From the NCBI GenBank assembly GCA_018263175.1, contig JADFDB010000001.1, positions 64,260 to 104,595 of the forward strand: DNA of 40,336 nucleotides, given 5' to 3'. Position 1 is the stretch's first letter; every line of letters starts with the position of its first letter. This stretch comes from Spirochaetota bacterium (GTDB taxonomy: Bacteria > Spirochaetota > UBA4802 > UBA5368). Shown here one piece after another: positions 8,325-16,326 of the stretch. The notes beneath the pieces are model-generated. The model did no database searches. It was not told where the DNA came from and saw only the letters and a program-made list of their open reading frames with translations. Made by a program: the position numbers and the translations under genes.

Positions 8325-9515
8325 CTACGCGTTCAACGCCGCCCTCGCCTCGCGCATGATCTGGAGCTCCTCGTTCGTGGGGACCACCATGGCGCTGACG
8401 CGGCTGTCGGGCCGGGTGAGTATAGTATGGTGCGACTCGTTCTTTTCGTCATCGAGGTCGATACCGAGGAAAACCAGGCTCTGCAAAACGCCCTTTCGTA
8501 ATTCGGGAGATTTTTCGCCGATCCCGCCGGTGAAGACGACGGCATCCAGGCCGCCCATCTCGGCCGCGTACGCGCCGATCGTGCAGACGATGCGGTTTTC
8601 CAGCACCTTCTCGGCACGGATGGCGTTTGCATCTCCCGCGTGGACCGCTTCCATAATGGCGCGATGGTCGCTTGATATGCCGCTGAGCCCCAGAAGTCCC
8701 GACTCCTTGTTTATCATGGCTTTAATCGCTTCGGCCGTATAGCCATGGCCCAACAGAAAGAAAACGATTTCGGGGTCGAACGATCCGCTGCGCGTCCCCA
8801 TCGGAAGCCCCTCGAGCGGGGTAAAGCCCATCGAGGTGTCGACGCTCCGGCCGTATTTGACCGCACAGATGCTCTGGCCGTTGCCGAGGTGGCACGTGAT
8901 CATCCTGAGCTCGGCGATGTTTCTGCCCAGAATCTCGGCGGCCCTCAATGCGACATATTTGTGGCTGGTGCCGTGAAAACCGTATTTACGGATGCCGAAT
9001 TTTTTATACAGCGCGTAGGGAAGGCCGTAGAGATAGGTCTCTTCGGGCATGGTCTGATGAAAGGCCGTGTCGAAGACCGCGTACTGCCGGACGCCGGGAA
9101 GCTCGCGGATGAGGATTTCTATACAGGCGATTCCGACGGGATTGTGCAGCGGGGCGAGAAAAGCGATTTTACCGAGCTCGGCCATCATCGTGTCATCGAT
9201 CAGGGTGGTGGCGCTGTAGCGCTCGGCGCCATGGACGACGCGATGCCCCACCGCGGTGATCTCTCTGCGATCGGCGATTATCCCCTTCGCGCGGAGCGTT
9301 TCAAGCATGTCACCGATGGCGCCCCCGTGGCCCCGGACGGCACAGCTCGTGCGTTCGGCTGTGCCGTCTATGACGAGTTTCCGCTCGCAGGAGGATTCGG
9401 AGTCCGAGAGTCCGATGCCGTCGTAATGCCCCTTTATCAGCACCGCCTCGGTCTGCGCGTCGAAGAGCTGGAATTTCAATGAACTGCTTCCCGCGTTGAC
9501 GATTAGTATCTTCAT
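8325..9515 (-). CDS. ackA: Acetate kinase
   Basis: AckA interconverts acetyl phosphate plus ADP with acetate plus ATP. The 396-residue length is normal. Motifs seen are NAGSSSLKFQLF at the N-terminus (phosphate site), GHRVVHG, FDTAFHQTMP (catalytic Asp), YGFHGTSHKYV, CHLGNGQS, DTSMGFTPLEGL with MGTRSG (catalytic Arg region) and FTGGIGEKSP. ATG 9515 follows GGAG by seven bases; the longer open frame upstream has no ribosome site. It lies downstream of xsc on the same strand, so its likely job here is harvesting ATP from the acetyl phosphate made by Xsc. A terminator separates the two, so it may be transcribed independently as well. Confidence 0.97.
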   Translation of the reverse strand: MKILIVNAGSSSLKFQLFDAQTEAVLIKGHYDGIGLSDSESSCERKLVIDGTAERTSCAVRGHGGAIGDMLETLRAKGIIADRREITAVGHRVVHGAERYSATTLIDDTMMAELGKIAFLAPLHNPVGIACIEILIRELPGVRQYAVFDTAFHQTMPEETYLYGLPYALYKKFGIRKYGFHGTSHKYVALRAAEILGRNIAELRMITCHLGNGQSICAVKYGRSVDTSMGFTPLEGLPMGTRSGSFDPEIVFFLLGHGYTAEAIKAMINKESGLLGLSGISSDHRAIMEAVHAGDANAIRAEKVLENRIVCTIGAYAAEMGGLDAVVFTGGIGEKSPELRKGVLQSLVFLGIDLDDEKNESHHTILTRPDSRVSAMVVPTNEELQIMREARAALNA

Positions 9516-9644
9516 GGTAGTGCTCCAGTATGCCGGGTATTCCATCTCCGCGTGGCGTGAACGGCACATGCCCCGTATGAGTGAACTGTATGCCGGCGGG
9601 CGCGATTTAATCAAGCAAAGAGTGCGCACTCCGGTGAGCGTGTT

Positions 9645-9677
9645 AAAAAAATCCCCTCCGGCCGTCGGGCCGAGGGG
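9645..9677 (-). terminator. Intrinsic terminator of xsc
   Basis: Read on the minus strand, CCCCTCGGCC pairs with GGCCGGAGGGG (one bulged G) around a CGAC loop and is followed by A then seven T residues (9651-9645). This is a textbook intrinsic terminator placed between xsc and ackA. Confidence 0.8.
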
Positions 9678-9693
9678 AATGCGCAGGAGGCGC

Positions 9694-9718
9694 CGGCGGA
9701 GAGACCGTCTCTCCGCCG
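9694..9718 (-). other. Strong perfect hairpin after xsc
   Basis: CGGCGGAGAGA (9694-9704) and TCTCTCCGCCG (9708-9718) are perfect 11-base arms with a three-base loop. It precedes the intrinsic terminator in the xsc transcript and has no T-run of its own. It may stabilise the xsc mRNA 3' end (inference). Confidence 0.6.
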
Positions 9719-9740
9719 TGCAGCTATGATAAAATAGTCG

Positions 9741-11465
9741 CTATACCATGCTCAGGTGCTTGTATTTCGGAAGGTGGCGCACCGCGGGTTTGAATGCGTC
9801 GCGGCGGAACGGCTCGGCAAGAACATTCGCCCCTCCCTCTATGATGGCGTTGATGACGACGGGTTTTTTCGACTTCACCGCCTCGTTCACGACATCCTTC
9901 ACCTGATTGTAATCTTCGACCTTGAATCCGAGCGCTCCCATGTCTTTGGCGATCTGGGCGTAATCGGGATTGGTGGGCAGGTCGCATCCGACAAAGCGAT
10001 TGTCGAAAAAGTCGATCTGGTTCTTCTTCTCTGCGCCCCACTCGTAATTATTGAATACTACGGCGATTACCGGGATGTTTTCGCGCACCGCAGTCATCAC
10101 CTCGGCGATGCCGCTGATGCCGTAGGCGCCTTCTCCCTGGAGGGCGAATACGGGGCTGTCGGGCATACCCATCTTGGCGCCCAGTGCGGCACCGTACGCG
10201 AATCCGCAGTTCCCCCAGCTGAGCGCCGATATATGCCGGCGCGGCCCGGTGAACCGGAGATAGCTGTTGCAGATCGACGAGTTGTTGCCGATGTCGGTCG
10301 CAACGATAGAGCCCTTGGGCATCGCGTCGGTGAGCTCCTTGATGAAACGGCGCGGATGCATGAGCTTGTTGGTCGAGGAGGACCAGCCGTCGAGCTCATC
10401 CTTCCAGATCTTCTTTTCCTTCTCGATGTTCTCGATGCGTTTGTCGTCCTTCGCCCGCTTGCCGTCGATGGCACGAAGGCGCAGTATGAGCTGCCGTGCG
10501 AACTCCTTCGCGTCGGCCAGTATGCCGATATCGACCTTCTTGGAGAGTCCGAGCTGGCTTGCGTCAACGTCGATCTGAATGATCTTCGCGTTCTTCGGCC
10601 AGTAGTCGATGTCGTACTGGGGCAGCGTGCCGAAAGGCCCGAGGCGCGTACCGAGTGCAAGCACAACGTCCGCCTTGGCGATAAGTCGCATCGCGGCCTT
10701 GGAGCCGCAGTAGCCGATCGGACCGACGGCGAGCTCGTGGTCGGCGGGAAAGCTGTCGTTATGCAGATAGGTGTTTACCACCGGCGCGGTGAGGTATTCG
10801 GCAAGGGCCTTTGCCTCGTCGTGCGAGTTCGACTGGGAGACGCCGCCGCCCGCGAGGATCACCGGAAACTTCGCCTTTGAAAGCATTTCCGCGGCCCGCT
10901 TGACCTGCTCCTCGGGGCCGGGGCCGTAGCTCACGTCGCCGGACTTGTAGATTTCGCAGTCCAGGTCGCCGTAGAAAAAGTCGCGGGGGATGTTAAGCTG
11001 CGTCGGGCCGTTCAGAAGTTTCGCCATGTAAAAGCAGCGGCGGGTGAGTTCGGCCATGCGCTCGGGGCGGTTAACCCGCACCTGGTACTTGGTGGATTTT
11101 TCGAACCAGGGCATCTGGTCGAGTTCCTGGAAGCCGCCAGTGCCGATACCCATACTGCCGGTTTCGGGCGTGATGGCGACGACAGGCGAATGGGCCCAGA
11201 AGGCGGCGGTGATCGCCGATACCAAGTTGGCGGCACCCGGGCCGTTCTGCGCGATACAGGCCTGCGGTCTGCCGGTTACACGGGCATAGCCGTCGGCCGC
11301 GTGCCCGGCGGCCTGCTCATGGGCTACCGGGATGAAGCGGATTCCGGCGGCGGGGAAAAGATCGAGTGCGTCCATGAATGCGCTGCCCACGATGCCGAAT
11401 ACGTCGCGTATTCCCTCGGCAACCAGTGTTTCGACGAGCGCCTCAGACGGTGTCATGCGTGGCAT
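9741..11465 (-). CDS. xsc: Sulfoacetaldehyde acetyltransferase
   Basis: Xsc is a thiamine-diphosphate enzyme that converts sulfoacetaldehyde and phosphate into acetyl phosphate and sulfite, the desulfonation step of taurine, isethionate and related sulfonate degradation. The 574 residues match Xsc closely from memory: VFGIVGSAFMDALDLFPAAG, AHEQAAGHAADGYARV (Glu that activates the cofactor), TPETGSMGIGTGGFQE, PTQLNIPRDFFYGD and, in the cofactor domain, NNYEWGAEKKNQIDFFDN. These separate it from acetolactate synthase. The metal-binding GDG motif reads GEG here. ATG 11465 follows a perfect GAGGAGGT site. Promoter and palindromic operators lie upstream, and ackA downstream would use the product. 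Confidence 0.93.
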   Translation of the reverse strand: MPRMTPSEALVETLVAEGIRDVFGIVGSAFMDALDLFPAAGIRFIPVAHEQAAGHAADGYARVTGRPQACIAQNGPGAANLVSAITAAFWAHSPVVAITPETGSMGIGTGGFQELDQMPWFEKSTKYQVRVNRPERMAELTRRCFYMAKLLNGPTQLNIPRDFFYGDLDCEIYKSGDVSYGPGPEEQVKRAAEMLSKAKFPVILAGGGVSQSNSHDEAKALAEYLTAPVVNTYLHNDSFPADHELAVGPIGYCGSKAAMRLIAKADVVLALGTRLGPFGTLPQYDIDYWPKNAKIIQIDVDASQLGLSKKVDIGILADAKEFARQLILRLRAIDGKRAKDDKRIENIEKEKKIWKDELDGWSSSTNKLMHPRRFIKELTDAMPKGSIVATDIGNNSSICNSYLRFTGPRRHISALSWGNCGFAYGAALGAKMGMPDSPVFALQGEGAYGISGIAEVMTAVRENIPVIAVVFNNYEWGAEKKNQIDFFDNRFVGCDLPTNPDYAQIAKDMGALGFKVEDYNQVKDVVNEAVKSKKPVVINAIIEGGANVLAEPFRRDAFKPAVRHLPKYKHLSMV

Positions 11466-11567
11466 ACGATACCTCCTCAGTTTACGATGGTTTCAATGGC
11501 ATAATCACACACCCAAGGGCCAACGGCAACGGGCCAGTCGTGCGCGTGGCTATGGTTCGGGCGGTTA

Positions 11568-11592
11568 ATTATATGAATAAGATTCATATAAT
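11568..11592. promoter_or_regulatory. Perfect 25-base palindromic operator at the xsc start point
   Basis: ATTATATGAAT (11568-11578) and ATTCATATAAT (11582-11592) are perfect 11-base arms around AAG. The site covers the predicted xsc transcription start, the classic place for a dimeric repressor. It is also in the divergent region upstream of the FAD/Fe-S dehydrogenase gene. The regulator is not identifiable in the window. Confidence 0.75.
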
Positions 11593-11604
11593 GAACATAG
11601 TTCA
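11592..11604. promoter_or_regulatory. Second small palindrome over the xsc -10 box
   Basis: TGAAC (11592-11596), ATA, GTTCA (11600-11604) is a perfect 5-3-5 palindrome that contains the -10 element and abuts the larger operator. It shares the GAA/TTC half-site flavour and may be a second binding site. Confidence 0.45.
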
Positions 11605-11622
11605 GTGTGCTATACTTGTCAA
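11594..11622 (-). promoter_or_regulatory. Sigma-70 promoter of xsc
   Basis: On the minus strand, TTGACA (11622-11617), a 17-base spacer and TATGTT (11599-11594) form a near-consensus promoter. Transcription should begin near 11587, leaving a leader of about 120 bases. The -10 box and the start point lie within two palindromes. Confidence 0.7.
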
Positions 11623-11837
11623 TAGTTTTTTAATTAATTTCGCCGTGTACGATGCCGGATACAGGTCGTTTCCCGGGTCTTCGCCGAGGGTAAAAACGGC
11701 CATGTTCGAGTTTTATGGCGAGCCCATTAATTATCTTGACGATATGCGTTATAGCTCCAATAAAACGCTATCGAACACGTGTATCCGTTACGGCCTTTCC
11801 GACTCTAACGGGTACATGGATGGGGAAGTGCAGGCAG

Positions 11838-14800
11838 ATGATGAAAAAGGATTTTAAGTACAGGGAGATACCCTATAACTATACCTCCTTTTCCGACCGG
11901 GAGATCATGCTCAGGTATTTCGACGATGAGACCGCCGATCTCATCGATACGCTGCGCTCGCAGCGCGTTACCGGCAGGAGCGCCAAGCTCCTCTTCGAGA
12001 TCTACGGCGATCTGTTTATAATCGATCGTAATCCTTACATCTATAACGATTACCTTGAGGATCCGAAGAAGCAGCGGCGTCTGAAGCGGCTTCACGACGT
12101 GCGGCTTGACAGCATCGTCAGGGCCTCGAACGACAATCCGCTGGTTATGAAACTCGTCGAGAAGACGAGGGAGCTGGACAAGAACTTCTTCGCCGGATTC
12201 GCCGAGGAAAAGCGGCTCAGAAAAAGGATATTCCACGTTCTCAAATCCTGTACCACGCGCGGCAACATCCAGTTTTCGGCCTTTCACAAGGTGGCGCACG
12301 CCACGGACGCCACCGACTGGAGGGTCGAGTATCCCGCGGTGGTGGTCTACCCGGACGCGGTCGAGGAGATGCCGGCGCTTATCCGCGCGGCCGGGAAGCT
12401 CGGCCTGAGCATCATCCCCCGCGGGGGCGGTACGGGGCTTACCGGCGGCGCGATTCCGGTGCACCGCAATACCATGCTCATCAACACCGAAAAGCTCAAC
12501 CGGATAATCCGTATAGATGTGGAACGCGAGGGCGGGAGGGAGATTCCGGTGGTGAGCGTGGAGGCGGGAGCCGTCACCGAGGACGTCATCACCTACTGTG
12601 AACACAGCGGGTACATCTTCGCCACCGATCCCACCTCGGCCTGGGCCTCGACGATCGGCGGCAATATCGCCGAAAACGCGGGCGGCAAGAAGTGCGTGAT
12701 GTGGGGCACCGCGATCGATAACCTCTATTCGTATACGATCGTGGACGCGCAGGGGCGTGTGCTCGAGGTGAAGCGCCGCGATCACCCCTATCGAAAGATC
12801 CTGCCGGCCGACACGGTGGTGTTCGATGTGTACCGTATGGAGGGAGCGAAAAGCGTTCCGGTCGGCACCATCTCGCTTCTCGGCACGGAAATCCGGAAAA
12901 AGGGCCTCGGCAAGGACATAACCAACAAAGCGCTCAAGGGGCTTCCGGGCGTGCAGAAGGAGGGTGGCGACGGCATCATCACGACGGCGCGCTTCGTACT
13001 GTATCATCCGTTTGCGTACTGCAAGACCATTTGTCTCGAGTTTTTCGGAAACAACCTCATTAACGCATCGAAGGCGATCGTCGACATCATGAACAACTTC
13101 GATAACGACGCGGTGGTCTTCCTGACGGCGCTCGAGCATTTCGACGAGAAGTATGTGCTCGCCATCAACTACCGGAACAAATCGAAGCGGGCCGCCATCC
13201 CCAAGGCCGTGCTCCTGGTCGATATCGAGAGCAATAACGAGGAGCTGCTGCTCAGTGCCTGCGAACGGGTGATTCGGCTCGTCGAGCCGTACAACACCGA
13301 GGGGGTAACCGCAGCCGACGAAAAGGAACGTGAGCTTTTCTGGCAGGACCGCAAGAACCTCGGCGCCATCGCGCGCCATACCAACGCTTTCAAACTCAAC
13401 GAAGACGTGGTCATTCCGCTCGAGAAGCTGCCGCTGTTCGCCGATTTTATTGAAAAACTCAACCTCCAGAAGGAGCTCGAGAACGACATCCGCATAATTG
13501 ACGAAGCCGAGCGCTTCCTGACCGAGGCCAAGTCGGAGCAGGGGGCCGACTTCAGCGCCGCGCGTATCGACGCCTACATGGACGGCATGAAAAAGGTTCG
13601 TGAGCTCTACCGGGCCTATGTGGAAAACTTCGACCGGCCCGCCGGAGAGGTTCTGGGGGGAGGGAAGGACGAGACCGTTTTCAAACTGATACAGGAAGGC
13701 GCGATCATCATACAGTTCGACGACGACATCATTACGCACTTCGCCATCAGCTTTCACGGGTACGAGGAACTGCTCGACAAGTTCAGCGCGGTGGTCCAGA
13801 ACGAGCGAAAGCGCAAGATCATCATCGCGACGCACATGCACGCCGGCGACGGCAATGTGCACGTCAATATCCCGGTGCATTCCAACGACTACATGATGAT
13901 GCGCGAGGCGGACGAAACGGCCGGCGTGGTTATGCGCGAGACCGTAAGGATGGGAGGCGTCATCTCCGGCGAGCACGGGATCGGTCTTACCAAGCTCCGT
14001 TTTATCGACGACGAGGTACTCGAGGATTATCGACGGTACAAGATCGAGAGCGATCCCGGGGACCTGTTCAATCCCGGCAAGCTCCGTGCGGACTTCCCGC
14101 AGAACAGCATCTACACGCCGTCGTTCAACCTGCTCGAGCTCGAGGCCTTCATCCTTAAGGCGACGGATCTCGAGAAGCTTTCCATGTCGATCGCGCCGTG
14201 CGTCCGCTGCGGCAAGTGCAAGTCCGTGTGCAACACGCACTATCCGGGCGGCACCATGTTCTACAATCCGCGGAACAAGATCCTCGGCGTCGGACTCGTC
14301 ATGGAGGCGGTCCTTTACGACGCACAGACCTCGACCTCGCTCTCATTCCGCAATTTTGAGAAGCTGCGCGAGATATCCGATCACTGCACCATGTGCCACC
14401 GCTGCCAGGCGCCGTGCCCGGTGGACATCGATTTCGGCAACATCACCCTCGACATTCGCGAGCTCATGGTGCAGCGCAAGAAATCGCAGTTCAAGGCGGC
14501 CACCCAGTTCACGATATTCTTCCTGCGCCGGCGGGGCTATTACATCAACAAGATCATGCGCGTCATCATCTTCCGGCTGGGCTACGGGGCGCAGCGGCTC
14601 GGCTATTACCTGAACAGGCCGGTCTCGAAGATCACGAAAACGCTCATCCCGCGGATAGCAGGTTTTCTCGCGGGGCGCCTGCCGCGCACGGGCCAGAAGT
14701 CGCTCCGTGAGCGCCTGCGCCTGAAGGGGACCAACAGCTTTTATTCCTTCGAGAATCCCGACATGCCGGTCAAGAAAAGCGTGGTGTATTTCCCCGGCTG

Positions 14801-15542
14801 CGGCTCCGAAAGGATGTTTCCGGAAATCAGCATCGCGGTGATCGCCCTTCTGTATAACGCGGGAATCCGCGTGGTGATCCCGCCGGAGTTCATCTGCTGC
14901 GGCTATCCGATGCTCGCCAACGGCATGATCGAGCAGGCGGACATGCGCAGTTACGAAAACAGGGTGCTCTTTCATCGCATAGCGAACACCACCGGCTACA
15001 TGGACATCGAACACATCATCGTATCGTGCGGCACCTGTTTCGAGATGCTCGAGAAATACGAGATCGAGAACATCTTCAACGGCGCCACGCTCATGGACAT
15101 CAACGAATTCATAGCGCGGGAGGGCTTTTACGGGAAGGCGTCCGCGCCGCGGCATCCCGTGCTCTATCACGAGCCCTGCCATACGCCGCTCAGGCACATG
15201 GGCTACGAAAAAACCTTCGAGAAGCTGTTCGGCATCAGCCCGGTGAGCATTCCCAACTGCTGCGGCGAAGGGGGCACGCTCGCGCTTTCGACCCCCGAGA
15301 TCTCGAACACCCTGCGCGGCCGCAAGAAGCTGAACCTGCTCGGGGCGACGCGGCGGAGCAGGGTAAGCGTGCTCACCACCTGCCCGAGCTGCGTGCAGGG
15401 CCTGTGCAAGATCAACGACGGACTTGCGGTGACCGGGCGCTCGCTCGCGGTTTACGCGGCGGAGCGCTTCCTGGGGCCAGACTGGGAGAAAAAGTTCGTG
15501 CGTACCGTGAAAAAAAAGGGAATAGAGAGAATCCTGTTTTGA
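11838..15542 (+). CDS. FAD-linked oxidase / 4Fe-4S dehydrogenase fusion (GlcD-GlpC-like, DUF3683 N-terminus)
   Basis: A 1234-residue fused respiratory-type 2-hydroxyacid dehydrogenase. The N-terminal ~165 residues open with REIPYNYTSFSDREI, which I recall as the DUF3683 signature. An FAD_binding_4 domain follows (IPRGGGTGLTGGAIP near 193, SAWASTIGGNIAENAGG near 264), then an FAD oxidase C-domain (HMHAGDGNVHVN near 665, GEHGIG near 711). Next come two ferredoxin clusters (CVRCGKCKSVC near 788, CTMCHRCQAPCP near 850) and two CCG domains (FPGCG, FICCGYP, CGTCFE, HEPCHTP, NCCGEGG). Relatives oxidise D-lactate, glycolate or similar acids and feed quinones. The substrate is not evident. ATG 11838 or 11841 are both possible; longer frames lack support. 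It is divergent from xsc. Confidence 0.88.
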   Translation: MMKKDFKYREIPYNYTSFSDREIMLRYFDDETADLIDTLRSQRVTGRSAKLLFEIYGDLFIIDRNPYIYNDYLEDPKKQRRLKRLHDVRLDSIVRASNDNPLVMKLVEKTRELDKNFFAGFAEEKRLRKRIFHVLKSCTTRGNIQFSAFHKVAHATDATDWRVEYPAVVVYPDAVEEMPALIRAAGKLGLSIIPRGGGTGLTGGAIPVHRNTMLINTEKLNRIIRIDVEREGGREIPVVSVEAGAVTEDVITYCEHSGYIFATDPTSAWASTIGGNIAENAGGKKCVMWGTAIDNLYSYTIVDAQGRVLEVKRRDHPYRKILPADTVVFDVYRMEGAKSVPVGTISLLGTEIRKKGLGKDITNKALKGLPGVQKEGGDGIITTARFVLYHPFAYCKTICLEFFGNNLINASKAIVDIMNNFDNDAVVFLTALEHFDEKYVLAINYRNKSKRAAIPKAVLLVDIESNNEELLLSACERVIRLVEPYNTEGVTAADEKERELFWQDRKNLGAIARHTNAFKLNEDVVIPLEKLPLFADFIEKLNLQKELENDIRIIDEAERFLTEAKSEQGADFSAARIDAYMDGMKKVRELYRAYVENFDRPAGEVLGGGKDETVFKLIQEGAIIIQFDDDIITHFAISFHGYEELLDKFSAVVQNERKRKIIIATHMHAGDGNVHVNIPVHSNDYMMMREADETAGVVMRETVRMGGVISGEHGIGLTKLRFIDDEVLEDYRRYKIESDPGDLFNPGKLRADFPQNSIYTPSFNLLELEAFILKATDLEKLSMSIAPCVRCGKCKSVCNTHYPGGTMFYNPRNKILGVGLVMEAVLYDAQTSTSLSFRNFEKLREISDHCTMCHRCQAPCPVDIDFGNITLDIRELMVQRKKSQFKAATQFTIFFLRRRGYYINKIMRVIIFRLGYGAQRLGYYLNRPVSKITKTLIPRIAGFLAGRLPRTGQKSLRERLRLKGTNSFYSFENPDMPVKKSVVYFPGCGSERMFPEISIAVIALLYNAGIRVVIPPEFICCGYPMLANGMIEQADMRSYENRVLFHRIANTTGYMDIEHIIVSCGTCFEMLEKYEIENIFNGATLMDINEFIAREGFYGKASAPRHPVLYHEPCHTPLRHMGYEKTFEKLFGISPVSIPNCCGEGGTLALSTPEISNTLRGRKKLNLLGATRRSRVSVLTTCPSCVQGLCKINDGLAVTGRSLAVYAAERFLGPDWEKKFVRTVKKKGIERILF

Positions 15543-15545
15543 GCG

Positions 15546-15579
15546 CCGGCGGCGGAAAGCCAGTATGCCCCACCGCCGG
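15546..15579. terminator. Hairpin between convergent genes, possible bidirectional terminator
   Basis: CCGGCGG (15546-15552) pairs with CCGCCGG (15573-15579) across a 20-base loop; GTTTAT follows on the plus strand. It fills the short gap between two convergent genes. Weak T-run. Confidence 0.4.
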
Positions 15580-15588
15580 TTTATGCAA

Positions 15589-16326
15589 TCACCGCAGCGC
15601 TTCCTTCGAAAACTGCGAATCCGCGATCGGGACGTTGTAGGTCACGGATTTTATCCGTAGTTCGGTCTTCCCCCTGCCGTCGGCGCTGTGCATGACCGCG
15701 CGGAACGGGGTGAGGATTCCGTTCACCTTCCGTATGTCGTGGTTTTCCAGGTATTTATGTAAACCTCCCCTCATGTAGATGTCGATCCGCATCACGAAGA
15801 AGTTTGTCTTGTCGATATAAAAGACCGCCTTGTCGTAGACGAGTTTTTTCGATCGGGCCGCCGCCTCGACCTTGTAGCAATCGACGCCGCCGGCTCCGGC
15901 GTCCCCTATCAGGGTGTAGCCGTAATCGTCGATGTCGCGGGACTTGAGGTCCTCGTAGTAGAAATGGGAATTGACAAAGGGCTTGTCCGAATCGGCGAGC
16001 GCGATACGCTTCACCTTCCCGGAGGAAAGGCCGAGCCACTGATCGTCGTCACGGCCCTTGTACGTGTGCGTCAGAAGCCGTATGCTGGTCGGGCGGCTGA
16101 ATGAGAGCAGCGCCTTTTCGTCGTTGCCGTACTTCTTCCCGACGAGCTCGAATTCCTTCTCCTCAACCCTGCCGCCCTTCTCGACGAGCATCAGAACGGC
16201 CGCACGAACGCTCTTTGGCTGCGCCAGCGCATCGCTCTTTTCCATTATCTGCCTGCCGTCCAACGCGTACAGCGGGGAAGCGGCGAGCGCAAGCATCGTA
16301 AGAATCGCGATTGAATACGATCTCAT
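15589..16326 (-). CDS. LolA-like outer-membrane lipoprotein-sorting domain protein
   Basis: 245 residues with a Sec signal peptide (MRSYSIAILTMLALAASPLYA). The mature part resembles the LolA-like family often encoded beside RND exporters: DGRQIMEKSDAL, an antiparallel-beta body with SFSRPTSIRLLTHTYK and DDQWLGLSSGKVKRI, YYEDLKSRDIDDYGY and YIDKTNFFVMRID. Such proteins have a half-barrel fold that can hold a lipid or lipoprotein acyl chain in the periplasm. Its ATG overlaps the stop of the RND gene (ATGA), so the two are translationally coupled and probably act as one export system. It has no lipobox. The precise cargo is unknown. Confidence 0.82.
   Translation of the reverse strand: MRSYSIAILTMLALAASPLYALDGRQIMEKSDALAQPKSVRAAVLMLVEKGGRVEEKEFELVGKKYGNDEKALLSFSRPTSIRLLTHTYKGRDDDQWLGLSSGKVKRIALADSDKPFVNSHFYYEDLKSRDIDDYGYTLIGDAGAGGVDCYKVEAAARSKKLVYDKAVFYIDKTNFFVMRIDIYMRGGLHKYLENHDIRKVNGILTPFRAVMHSADGRGKTELRIKSVTYNVPIADSQFSKEALR

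Noticed and set aside
9756-10880. A 374-codon plus-strand open frame
   Set aside because: Antisense to xsc; no recognisable motif or ribosome site.
11805-14240. An 811-codon minus-strand open frame
   Set aside because: It is antisense to the FAD/Fe-S dehydrogenase, whose motifs are unmistakable; the translation has the low-complexity look of a GC-rich shadow frame.
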